DNA from: Bdellovibrionales bacterium
GTDB taxonomy: Bacteria > Bdellovibrionota > Bdellovibrionia > Bdellovibrionales > UBA1609
Assembly (NCBI GenBank): GCA_020434645.1
Contig: JAGRAK010000020.1
Coordinates: forward strand, 1 to 13,928
Length of the DNA stretch: 13,928 bases
Direction: 5' to 3'
The notes under the pieces were generated by a model. The model saw nothing but the letters and a program-made list of their open reading frames with translations, was not told where the DNA came from and searched no databases. A program made the translations under genes and the position numbers. Shown in pieces: positions 6,048 through 13,552 of this stretch. Position 1 is the first letter of the stretch, and each line of letters starts with the position of its first letter.

Positions 6048-9000
6048 TACTAAATGTAATGTAATTGCAAGAGCACTAATCACGCTAGTATCGGTGACTG
6101 TTTGTTCACCATCTCTATATGCGGCGCAGTCTAGGCGGAGCTCGACAAAGACAGCGACGAAAGCAAATTCAAGAACTGTAGGCGATTTATTAAATAAAAT
6201 TGAAAAAAAATCTGAGCGAGTGAATTTTGAAAAAAGTAAAAGCTCTCTCCCGGCATTTAAAACTCAACAGTCTGCAGCACCTCGTAAAGTTAATCTTAAA
6301 ACGGTGAAACCTCCGTCATCTAAAAAGCTGTATTTTGAAGAGGGTACAGATGAGGCGCAGCTGCAACAGGTTACTGATCAGGGTATAGATCAGCTTTATA
6401 AATTGACTCAAAGGTATAGTAAAAGTTCGAAGCGTGGGGAGTTGTGGCTGCGATTAGCTGAAATGTATGTAGAAAAGGCACGTCTCATCGAGTATCAAAT
6501 TTTAAATAAACATGATTCTGACATGCAGGCGTTTCAAGAGGGTAAGTCGAAAGTAAAGCCAAAATTAAATCTAACTCCAGCCATTGCGTATAATAAAAAA
6601 GCCATTCAGTTGTATGAGTGGTTTTTGCGAGATTTTCCAAAAGATCCAAAGGTCGATCAGGCATTGTTCTTTCTTGGCTTTAACCACTTTGAGATGGGCG
6701 ACCCGAAAAAAGGGCAGTCTTACTATGTTCGCCTGACAAAAGAGTTTCCGAATAGTCAGTACGTGAGTGAATCGAACTTTGCACTAGGGGAGTATCACTT
6801 TGAAGCCGAACGATGGAAAGACGGACTATATTATTACAGTCAAGTGGCTCGTCAAAAATCAAGTCGGCTGTACTCGTTTGCACTTTATAAAATGGCATGG
6901 TGCTACTATAAATTAAACAACTCCAAAAAAGGTCTTAACTATATAGAGCAAGTCATTTACGAAGGCCGAAAATCTAAAGGTAAAAAAGACAGCAGTTTAG
7001 GCGGAGTGAGTCGAATTCGTCTAGCCACCGAAGCTATTAAAGACTTGATTATTTTTTATGCTGAAGCTGGTGATTACAAGAGGGCTCGATCATATTTTGA
7101 AGAAGTCGTAGGGCAGAAAAGTGCAAATGCCAATTTGGCTAAGCTCGCGTACTTCTACAACGATACTGGTAATCGTCAGGCGGCTAGCTATTTATTTAAA
7201 GATTTAATTAGCCAAGATCCCAATTCAATCAAGGCCTATGATTATCAATACGCTATTGTGAAAATGTATGGAGCGACTGGAAATTCTCAAGAGTTTAAAA
7301 ATGAGCTATTCGGTTGGATTGAGCAGTACGGCCCAAGTAGCAGTTGGCAAAGAATTAACGAGAAAGATCGAAATTCTATTGCAAAAGCAAATGAGCTGAT
7401 GGAGTCACTGCTTAGAAATCATGTGTTGCAACAACATCAAGTGGCTCAGAATTCTCGAACTAAAACTTCGCAGTCTGGTGCTAAATCAGGTTACGAGCTT
7501 TATTTTAATACATTCAAAAATGCGGTCAAGATTGATGAAATGCATTTTTTCTATGCCGAGCTTCTATTTGACATGGGTGATTATGAAAAGGCGGCCGGCC
7601 ACTATATGTGGATCGTAGATAACGATCCTAAATCTCAGTATTACGATAAATCACTAATTAATTCACTTTTGGCTTACGAAAAGCGTATACCATCTGAAGA
7701 CAAGATCAAAAAAATAGTGGGTGAATCGACAGAACCAATTGAATTTAACGAGTCCTTAAAAGACTTTGAGCGAGCAGCATATCGGTTTTTACAAAAGGCG
7801 CCTAATAGTGAAAATGCTGTCGCAACAAAATATCGTTTGGGAGCCTTGTATTATTTATTCAATCAGTTTGATAAGGCCATTCCCATACTGACAGATATAG
7901 TAAAGAAGCATTCTAAAACCCAATATGCACAAGCTTCAGCAAATCACCTGCTCGATATTTATAATTTGAAAAAAGATTATGCTGGCCTACTTAAAACAGC
8001 GAATGAAATTTTAGCAATCCCTGAGTTGGCAAGGTCAAATGTTGGATCACAGATTAAAGATATTAAACTTAAAACCGACTTTAAATTGGCAAAAGATCTA
8101 GAAGATAAAAAAGATTATCTGGGCAGCGCGAAAGCCTATGAAGATTTTGCTATGAAAAATAGGGCTAGTGATCTGGCAACGGGCTCATTATTCAACTCAG
8201 CCGTTAACTATGAGCGCGCAGGCAATATAATGAAAGCTATAGGCATATATGCTTTGGTGGCTGGCAACAAAGCAAAAGGTGCCGCAGGCATGGCTGAAAA
8301 AGCCAATAAATTTCTGCCAACGTTATATGAAAAAACTGGGCAGTATGATAAGGCGGCTGATTTGTTTCAGGCTTATGCAAGGGCTCATCCGAAAGATAAA
8401 TTGGCTGAAGAGTATCACTATAATGCAGCCGTGATTTATGACGGCATGAACTCATATAAAGATGCTATTCGAAACTACGAAAGTTATTTTGATAAGAGTC
8501 GCGGAAAAGACCGATTAGAAGTTTTATTTTTGATAGCTAAAATTTATGAGCGTACCGGGCAAAAGTCGCGAGCTATTATGCAATACGATAAGTATATGAA
8601 AAGCGGGACTTCAAATGCGTTTCGAGTTATAGCGAGTAGTTACGCTATTGCAAAACTGCATGAAAGTCTGCGGCGTAAAACAGTATCGGAAGAGTGGTTT
8701 CAAAAGACTGTAGATATTCAACATAGACTCTCGCGTCGTTCAGGTACACCAGTGGGGGCATCCTATGCTGCCGAGTCAAAGTTTAAGCTAGTATACAATA
8801 CATATAATGAGTTGGTTGCGATACGTATTCCTTCAAATCCTTCTAAGCAAGGGGCGGCTGTTCAGAAAAAACTAGCTCTGTTGAATCGATTAAAAGATGA
8901 GTTGAAAAAAGTTATAGCTTATGACGATGCTTTTCAGATCGTGGCGGCACTGTCTACGCAGGGGCAAGCCTTGCAACATATGTATGCTGCGATTTCTAGC

Positions 9001-9255
9001 ACCCCAGTGCCTAAAGGCTTAAAACCTGAAGAATTGAAGCAGTATCAAGATGGTGTAAAAGGCATCGCTGATCCATTTAGGGTGCAGGCTATTGAGACAT
9101 ACAAAACGGCAGTCGAACGTGGTCAGCAGCTGCAGGGCTATAATGAGTACTTAGTATCGGCACAGAAAAATTTAAGTAATCTCAGTGGCCAGAACAGTGC
9201 CATTTACGATGCAAAAGCTATTATAACTAAATTGCCAGACGAGTTGAGCCTATGA
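6040..9255 (+). CDS. Large periplasmic TPR-repeat protein (GltD/NfsD-like)
   Basis: 1071 residues with a GTG start. The signal peptide ends near residue 28 (SLYA before AQS), followed by a basic Ser/Thr/Lys stretch much like that of the upstream TPR protein. From about residue 125 to 900 the protein is a long alpha solenoid of TPR-type pairs, for example ALFFLGFNHFEMGDPKKGQS, ALGEYHFEAERWKDGLYYYS, AVNYERAGNIMKAIGIYALV and YNAAVIYDGMNSYKDAIRNY. The last 170 residues are helical without clear TPRs. No TM helix follows the signal peptide and there is no lipobox. It matches in size class and position the very large TPR protein of the Myxococcus machines (AgmU/GltD, NfsD), which is reported as periplasmic. 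Likely the main scaffold spanning the periplasm. It is coupled to both neighbours by overlaps. GltI/AgmK is another large TPR protein it could resemble. Confidence 0.78.
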   Translation: MSNTKCNVIARALITLVSVTVCSPSLYAAQSRRSSTKTATKANSRTVGDLLNKIEKKSERVNFEKSKSSLPAFKTQQSAAPRKVNLKTVKPPSSKKLYFEEGTDEAQLQQVTDQGIDQLYKLTQRYSKSSKRGELWLRLAEMYVEKARLIEYQILNKHDSDMQAFQEGKSKVKPKLNLTPAIAYNKKAIQLYEWFLRDFPKDPKVDQALFFLGFNHFEMGDPKKGQSYYVRLTKEFPNSQYVSESNFALGEYHFEAERWKDGLYYYSQVARQKSSRLYSFALYKMAWCYYKLNNSKKGLNYIEQVIYEGRKSKGKKDSSLGGVSRIRLATEAIKDLIIFYAEAGDYKRARSYFEEVVGQKSANANLAKLAYFYNDTGNRQAASYLFKDLISQDPNSIKAYDYQYAIVKMYGATGNSQEFKNELFGWIEQYGPSSSWQRINEKDRNSIAKANELMESLLRNHVLQQHQVAQNSRTKTSQSGAKSGYELYFNTFKNAVKIDEMHFFYAELLFDMGDYEKAAGHYMWIVDNDPKSQYYDKSLINSLLAYEKRIPSEDKIKKIVGESTEPIEFNESLKDFERAAYRFLQKAPNSENAVATKYRLGALYYLFNQFDKAIPILTDIVKKHSKTQYAQASANHLLDIYNLKKDYAGLLKTANEILAIPELARSNVGSQIKDIKLKTDFKLAKDLEDKKDYLGSAKAYEDFAMKNRASDLATGSLFNSAVNYERAGNIMKAIGIYALVAGNKAKGAAGMAEKANKFLPTLYEKTGQYDKAADLFQAYARAHPKDKLAEEYHYNAAVIYDGMNSYKDAIRNYESYFDKSRGKDRLEVLFLIAKIYERTGQKSRAIMQYDKYMKSGTSNAFRVIASSYAIAKLHESLRRKTVSEEWFQKTVDIQHRLSRRSGTPVGASYAAESKFKLVYNTYNELVAIRIPSNPSKQGAAVQKKLALLNRLKDELKKVIAYDDAFQIVAALSTQGQALQHMYAAISSTPVPKGLKPEELKQYQDGVKGIADPFRVQAIETYKTAVERGQQLQGYNEYLVSAQKNLSNLSGQNSAIYDAKAIITKLPDELSL

Positions 9256-10109
9256 ATTATAAATTAGTGTTTATTAGTTTATTATTGCTGCCAACACTGG
9301 CTTTCGCGCAATTTGATGATTCTGAGTCTGAAGCTGCAATGGATCCAAAAGATGATCTTTCAAACGAATTAACTGAGACTACAACAGAGAAGCCTGATGA
9401 GCAGCCTTTTGAAAAAGCAGATGTTAGCAAAGAAGATATCAGTCGTCTTGCACAAGCAAAGAAAAGTAAGAACGAAGCCGCAATAGTAAAAGCGGCGGCC
9501 GAAATTTTAAGCAAAGATCCGAATCATCTATTAGCTCTTAATACACTTGGTATATTTTATTTTGAGTCTAAAAAATATGGTATATCAAAAATTCTCTTCG
9601 AACGAGCGCTTCGAACTTCAAAGCAAGAGCCAGCACTGTATAATAATCTTGCCATAGTTTTTCTTGCTGAAGGTGATTTGCCTCTGGCAATGGATTACTT
9701 CAAAAAAAGTATAGCCGCAAAATCAGATTACAAAATCGGGGCAACAAATTTGAGTTCAATATATCTTGAGTATGGAGATTTTAAGCGGGCGATTGCTCCT
9801 CTTGAAGATGGATATAAGGCAACGCGTTCGGACTTACGGCGAGGAGATTCATCAGCTATAGAAATTGCCAACAATTATGCGGTGGCATTGATGGGAATAG
9901 GTGAAAATGACAAGGCAAAAGGGATTTACGAGAATATATATGAGGCCAATGTGCGAAATCCTATTCCCTACCTTAACTATGCTATTCTATTGGTCGAGGT
10001 ACAGAAAAAGAAAAAGGATGCGTTTAGGGTAATAAGTAAACTAAAATTTATGACAGAGGATAAAGAGATTCTTCGTCGAGTTGATGAACTTGAGAAAAAA
10101 TTGGAGTAA
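9252..10109 (+). CDS. Exported TPR protein (GltE/NfsE-like position)
   Basis: 285 residues, starting in an ATGA overlap with the preceding stop. The signal peptide ends at residue 19 (AFA before QFD) and has no lipobox Cys, so it should be a soluble periplasmic protein. An acidic low-complexity linker spans about residues 20-60. TPR repeats follow from about 85 to 200, with good consensus spacing: ALNTLGIFYFESKKYGISKI, ALYNNLAIVFLAEGDLPLAM and IGATNLSSIYLEYGDFKRAI. A further helical repeat is near IEIANNYAVALMGIGENDKA. The position between the large TPR protein and the small exported protein matches GltE (AglT) and NfsE. Family and export are clear; the specific role as an adaptor is inference. 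Confidence 0.75.
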   Translation: MNYKLVFISLLLLPTLAFAQFDDSESEAAMDPKDDLSNELTETTTEKPDEQPFEKADVSKEDISRLAQAKKSKNEAAIVKAAAEILSKDPNHLLALNTLGIFYFESKKYGISKILFERALRTSKQEPALYNNLAIVFLAEGDLPLAMDYFKKSIAAKSDYKIGATNLSSIYLEYGDFKRAIAPLEDGYKATRSDLRRGDSSAIEIANNYAVALMGIGENDKAKGIYENIYEANVRNPIPYLNYAILLVEVQKKKKDAFRVISKLKFMTEDKEILRRVDELEKKLE

Positions 10110-10118
10110 CATCTGAGT

Positions 10119-10388
10119 ATGGTATCTCGCGCAGTTCTAATTTTATTATTTTTAAGTTTATCTGCGCACAGCTATGCGCAGAATTCAAAAAAAGATTCAG
10201 ATAAAAAGACGACGTCAATTAACTTTGAAGATGAATTAATTGAAGGTGAAGTTAAAAAGCCAGAGCTGTTGTATTTGCTGCAAAAAAAGCAATTTAACTT
10301 TAAACGACTTATTAAGTTAAGAGAAAACTTTTTGCCTGAAATGGGTCGTACAGCTGAAGAAGTCGGTCGCGGACGAGGTGGAAATTGA
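10119..10388 (+). CDS. Small exported protein with INFEDELIEGE motif (GltF/NfsF-like position)
   Basis: 89 residues. The signal peptide ends near residue 20 (SYA before QNS), leaving a mature protein of about 69 residues. After a Lys/Asp/Ser-rich linker comes INFEDELIEGEVKKPELLYL, then a basic helical part, FNFKRLIKLRENFLPEM, ending in a short Arg/Gly tail. I recall similar FEDD.IEGE...L...RENF patterns in small proteins beside FHA/TonB-like genes of gliding clusters, which supports a real conserved family. GGAG at 10103-10106 is a distant ribosome site (12 nt). The gene is intact and joined to the next by a TTGA overlap, which argues that it is expressed. Its function is unknown; in the cluster order it corresponds to GltF/NfsF. 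Confidence 0.72.
   Translation: MVSRAVLILLFLSLSAHSYAQNSKKDSDKKTTSINFEDELIEGEVKKPELLYLLQKKQFNFKRLIKLRENFLPEMGRTAEEVGRGRGGN
10375..10381 (+). promoter_or_regulatory. Ribosome binding site for the TTG start at 10385
   Basis: GAGGTGG sits just before TTG at 10385; the GAGG core leaves a 6-nt gap. This start, overlapping the previous stop as TTGA, is needed to include the first strands of the FHA domain. Confidence 0.65.
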
Positions 10389-12292
10389 AACCGCCAGTAT
10401 TTTTAAGAATATATTTAAACGGTAAATTAGAAAATGTTCGTCAATTTGTTGAAGAGCAGATTGTTATTGGTCGTAATGCAGAAAACCAACTCTCTTTTTC
10501 AGACGAGAGTGTGTCTCCAGTACATGCCGTTATTGAGATGCGGGATGCGGGCTATTATATTTCTGACTTGGGTTCTCAGCTGGGCACATTTAAGGGCGGA
10601 CAGAAAATTTTCGATGAGGCTATCGAAAGTGGTGACGAGATTCAAGTTGGGCCATATAAAATTGAGTTTTTTATCGGTGTGCCAAAGCCGACGCACGCAC
10701 CTAAGCAAACGACAGTCGTTACGCCGCTAGAAAAACAAGAGACTCCGCCACCGGTTACAGTTAAAGAAAAGCTTGTTGATAGTGTTAAGGTTCAGGAGCC
10801 CAGTTTGCCATTTAAGCCAGCTAAGGCTGTAACTTTTGCTCCTCCTGGAAGTGGAGATGATTTAAGTAAAACTCTGCGTAAATCTGGAGGAACAACATTA
10901 GAGGTTGTCGTAGTTTGGAATGATCGAATCATCTCTACACACCATTTTACCGAAAAATGTGAAGTGACGATGGGCTCTGACGAAAAGTGTTCTATCGTTG
11001 TGCCTATGCTGGGTGTTGCTCAGTCGAGCTACACTTTAGTTAAACTTGAAAGTATGGCTCGAGTTTGTATAGCGGCCGAAATGACAGGTGACTATTACAA
11101 AGACCAAGAGCAGATTTCTCTTTCTGATTTAAAGCGTAAAAATAGAATGACCCGAGTTGGTAATGGTTTTGAGTTTGACTTAGCACAAGGCGAAGCTTTG
11201 CGACTCGGTCTTCATAACGATCTGCTTTCTATTTATATTCGATATGTTAAAGAGACACCGGCTCCACTGGTTGGGCCACTGTTTGATTTGACGGCGTCAG
11301 AATCAACCGCTGTGCTTATGTCATTTGTCATTGCTGCAATTTTTGGCTTGTACATGATGATTTATTCGCCAACACCAATTGAAGACGAAAATAAACTCGA
11401 AGAGCAACTGAGAAAAGCGACCATCACTTTTAATCCACCTATAAAAAAAGAAATTATTAAAGTTGAAGAGGCGCCACAACAAGAAAAGAAAATTGTAAAA
11501 GTGGATATGAAAAAAGAGCGAACGACGACTAAAAATGACGCTGGTAAAGCGGCAGAGTTACGCCCCTCTCCTACAAAGCCAAAAAAGACAGCGATCGTGA
11601 GTTCTACGGTAAAGCAAGGCGGCACCATAAACACGGGTAAGCCGGCAGCAAATGCGAAAAGTGAAACTCGAGATGTAACGAAAATGGGACTTCTCAGCAC
11701 TTTCGGTGGTAAGGGTGCGCAAAAAGAATTAAGTAAAGCATATGACGGTAGTGGTGAATTGTTAGGTGACGCGGCGAAAGCTACGGGTAGTTCGGGTTCG
11801 AATGAAGATCGCGCCGGAGAGGGCTTGGGCGGTCGGCTCAAAAATGTTGGAGCTGGCGGCAAAGGTTCTGCAACTTACGGAATCTCAGGGGTCGGGACGC
11901 AAGGCAAGGGCACTGGAACTTTCGGCGCAGGCACTGGCGGCATTGGTAAGCGTGGCCGAGTAGATCTAAATATTGGTGAGTCAGAGGCTGAATTTTCAGG
12001 ATCTATAGATCGTGAAGCGATTCGCCGAGTGATACGAGAAAACTTGAAACAATTTGAAAACTGTTACAATCAAGCTCTCCGCCGAAATTCAGATGCATAC
12101 GGGAAAGTTGAAATTACATGGCATATAGAAGAGCGCGGGCGAGCAACACATTCTCGCGTAAAAACAAATACTATTGGTGATAAAAATATGGGTGAGTGTA
12201 TTGCACGTGTTATTAGGGGATTAACGTTTCCTGAACCACCGCAAGATCAGATAGCTGAAGTCACTTATCCATTTGTATTTGCGTCACAATAG
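10385..12292 (+). CDS. FHA-domain, single-TM, TonB-like protein with AgmX/PglI-type C-terminal domain (GltG/NfsG-like)
   Basis: 635 residues with a TTG start. Residues 1-98 form an FHA domain: Gly29-Arg30, Ser44-Pro-Val-His47, then DLGSQLGTF (61-69). Ser44, His47 and Arg30 of the phosphothreonine site are kept, but the usual Asn before Gly67 is Leu66. A Pro/Lys linker (100-165) leads to a second beta-rich domain (about 170-292, with VTMGSDEKCSIVVP). One TM helix follows (about 308-328), with basic residues after it only beyond an acidic stretch, so the N-terminus is predicted cytoplasmic. The periplasmic part has a Lys/Pro/Glu region (335-400), a Gly-rich region (about 455-530) and a C-terminal domain (540-635) starting IDREAIRRVIRENLKQFENC and ending FPEPPQDQIAEVTYPFVF, with Cys560 and Cys605. 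This tail is the AgmX/PglI C-terminal type, structurally comparable to TonB. It probably transmits force from the motor encoded next to the periplasmic TPR proteins. Confidence 0.85.
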   Translation: MKPPVFLRIYLNGKLENVRQFVEEQIVIGRNAENQLSFSDESVSPVHAVIEMRDAGYYISDLGSQLGTFKGGQKIFDEAIESGDEIQVGPYKIEFFIGVPKPTHAPKQTTVVTPLEKQETPPPVTVKEKLVDSVKVQEPSLPFKPAKAVTFAPPGSGDDLSKTLRKSGGTTLEVVVVWNDRIISTHHFTEKCEVTMGSDEKCSIVVPMLGVAQSSYTLVKLESMARVCIAAEMTGDYYKDQEQISLSDLKRKNRMTRVGNGFEFDLAQGEALRLGLHNDLLSIYIRYVKETPAPLVGPLFDLTASESTAVLMSFVIAAIFGLYMMIYSPTPIEDENKLEEQLRKATITFNPPIKKEIIKVEEAPQQEKKIVKVDMKKERTTTKNDAGKAAELRPSPTKPKKTAIVSSTVKQGGTINTGKPAANAKSETRDVTKMGLLSTFGGKGAQKELSKAYDGSGELLGDAAKATGSSGSNEDRAGEGLGGRLKNVGAGGKGSATYGISGVGTQGKGTGTFGAGTGGIGKRGRVDLNIGESEAEFSGSIDREAIRRVIRENLKQFENCYNQALRRNSDAYGKVEITWHIEERGRATHSRVKTNTIGDKNMGECIARVIRGLTFPEPPQDQIAEVTYPFVFASQ

Positions 12293-12297
12293 ATAAC

Positions 12298-12303
12298 AGG
12301 GGG
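12298..12303 (+). promoter_or_regulatory. Strong ribosome binding site for the GTG start at 12311
   Basis: AGGGGG with a 7-nt gap before GTG at 12311, in the 18-nt spacer after the FHA/TonB-like gene. It is among the strongest sites in the window, which fits a motor subunit needed in several copies. Confidence 0.65.
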
Positions 12304-12310
12304 AATAAAA

Positions 12311-13060
12311 GTGTATCAAATAATAACAAGTTTAGCATCAGCCGTGAGAGCGGCCGCACAAAGTGATGTGGCCGGAGCCGTGGCCGCGTCGCCAGAGGTT
12401 ACAAATAAATGTGACCTATATACAAACTTTATCGCCAAATCATTTTGTCATGGCGGTCCAGTTATGGTCATTATCGCAATTGTCGGATTGCTGACAATGT
12501 TCTTAATTGTGGAGCGAGTGATGGTTCTCAGTCGACTGACTGTAGACAAAACAAACCTCAACGAAAATCTATTTAGTATGCTTCTTCGTGGAGAATTACG
12601 ACAAGCTATTGCTTTTTGTGATCGTCGGCCTGCGCCGCTTACAAATACTCTAAAAGCTGGCTTGGTGCAGGTGTTAAATAAGCGACCAGATGAAGAAGTG
12701 CAGGTGGCTATGGATGCCGCAGTTCTGCGTGAAACACCAAGACTAGAAGGGTGGACATCATTCTTAGCTGTATTTGGTAACGTCGCCGTTTTGATTGGAC
12801 TATTCGGAACGATCATCGGTCTTATTATATCATTCAGTGGTGTGGCGAATGCCGATGCCGCTCAAAAAGCTGCAGAACTTTCGCGCGGTATTTCTGAGGC
12901 ACTCAACTGTACAGCCTTTGGACTTCTGGTTGCGATTGTAGCCATAGTTTCATACGGATTTTTTCAAGTGCGAATCGGTCGCGCGGTAAATGATATGCTT
13001 GAGAGCAGTATGTCGATGATGAATCTAGTTTGTGCTAATCGCGATAAGATGAAAGACTAA
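12311..13060 (+). CDS. aglR: AglR-like TolQ/ExbB/MotA-family proton channel subunit
   Basis: 249 residues with a GTG start. Three TM helices are visible: about 50-67 (PVMVIIAIVGLLTMFLIV), 153-176 with LIGLFGTIIGLIISF, and 198-218 within GISEALNCTAFGLLVAIVAI. A cytoplasmic loop of about 85 residues separates TM1 and TM2, as in TolQ/ExbB. Thr167 and Thr201 match the conserved pore Thr residues of TM2 and TM3. The family forms a pentamer around two TolR/ExbD helices and uses proton flow to drive rotation or conformational change. The context (GltG-like partner before, two TolR-like genes after) and the EALNCTAFGLL stretch favour AglR of the gliding/spore-coat motor over true TolQ. Odd point: the N-terminal 49 residues before TM1 contain Cys34 and Cys46 and lie on the periplasmic side by family topology. 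The family call is certain; the aglR name is a functional-context assignment. Confidence 0.88.
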   Translation: MYQIITSLASAVRAAAQSDVAGAVAASPEVTNKCDLYTNFIAKSFCHGGPVMVIIAIVGLLTMFLIVERVMVLSRLTVDKTNLNENLFSMLLRGELRQAIAFCDRRPAPLTNTLKAGLVQVLNKRPDEEVQVAMDAAVLRETPRLEGWTSFLAVFGNVAVLIGLFGTIIGLIISFSGVANADAAQKAAELSRGISEALNCTAFGLLVAIVAIVSYGFFQVRIGRAVNDMLESSMSMMNLVCANRDKMKD

Positions 13061-13078
13061 CGAAAGAGTTGAGAGCCT

Positions 13079-13552
13079 ATGGCCCATATAGATGATGGCG
13101 GTAAAAAAGGTAGAAGTTCGAATGTGGATGTGAACATTGTTCCATTCATTGATTTGATGTCTGTTTTGGTGATATTTCTACTGATCACCGCAGTGTGGAC
13201 TCAAGTCTCGATGATTCAGATCGGCAGCTCTATATACGGTAAAAAGACAAATGATGACAAAGTCGAGCCACCCCCTCGCGCTGAAATCCCATTTCGTCTT
13301 GATATCAAAGCCATGGGTTATAAAGTTCTTGTTGGTCGGCAAGAGACCATTGTTCCTAAATTGCAAAATGAATACGACATGGTGAAACTCATTTCTGAGT
13401 TGAAGAAAATTAAAGAAATTTATCCAGATAAAATGGATTGCGTTGTGACTATGTCTGATGACTTAGCGTATGTGAATTTAATCGGTGGTATGGATGCCTT
13501 GTTGCAGTCAGGCTTTCCGCAAATTTCAATCGCAACGGGAGGGGCTGAGTAA
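13079..13552 (+). CDS. TolR/ExbD-family motor subunit (first of two; AglQ- or AglS-like)
   Basis: 157 residues. A short cytoplasmic N-terminus leads into one TM helix (about 20-40), VNIVPFIDLMSVLVIFLLIT, with Asp25 as the proton-binding residue expected in TolR/ExbD/MotB proteins. The periplasmic domain (about 65-150) has the ExbD-like fold pattern, including YKVLVGRQETIVPKL and NLIGGMDALLQSGFPQISIA. The Val-Pro-Phe-Ile-Asp-Leu arrangement is the classic signature. The spacer after the TolQ-like gene is 18 nt with only a weak GAGAG ribosome site (13071-13075), and the next gene overlaps by one base (TAATG). In M. xanthus, as I recall, aglQ follows aglR; by that order this would be AglQ, but sequence alone does not separate AglQ from AglS. 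Confidence 0.85.
   Translation: MAHIDDGGKKGRSSNVDVNIVPFIDLMSVLVIFLLITAVWTQVSMIQIGSSIYGKKTNDDKVEPPPRAEIPFRLDIKAMGYKVLVGRQETIVPKLQNEYDMVKLISELKKIKEIYPDKMDCVVTMSDDLAYVNLIGGMDALLQSGFPQISIATGGAE
13540..13544 (+). promoter_or_regulatory. Ribosome binding site deciding the start at 13552
   Basis: AGGGG with a 7-nt gap before the ATG at 13552, located in the last codons of the preceding TolR-like gene. With the TAATG overlap it fixes the start of the truncated last gene. Confidence 0.65.

Noticed and set aside
11362..11862. A 166-codon open frame on the - strand
   Set aside because: It is antisense to the Lys/Pro- and Gly-rich linker of the FHA/TonB-like gene; its Ser/Pro/Phe-rich translation reflects the biased codons of that region and there is no domain or ribosome site.
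10385..12292. FHA protein of a type VI secretion system
   Set aside because: No T6SS component is nearby and the TM helix plus TonB-like C-terminal domain point to the Glt/Nfs type.
12448..12816. A 122-codon open frame on the - strand
   Set aside because: It lies entirely within the clear TolQ/AglR-like gene on the + strand and has no recognisable motif.
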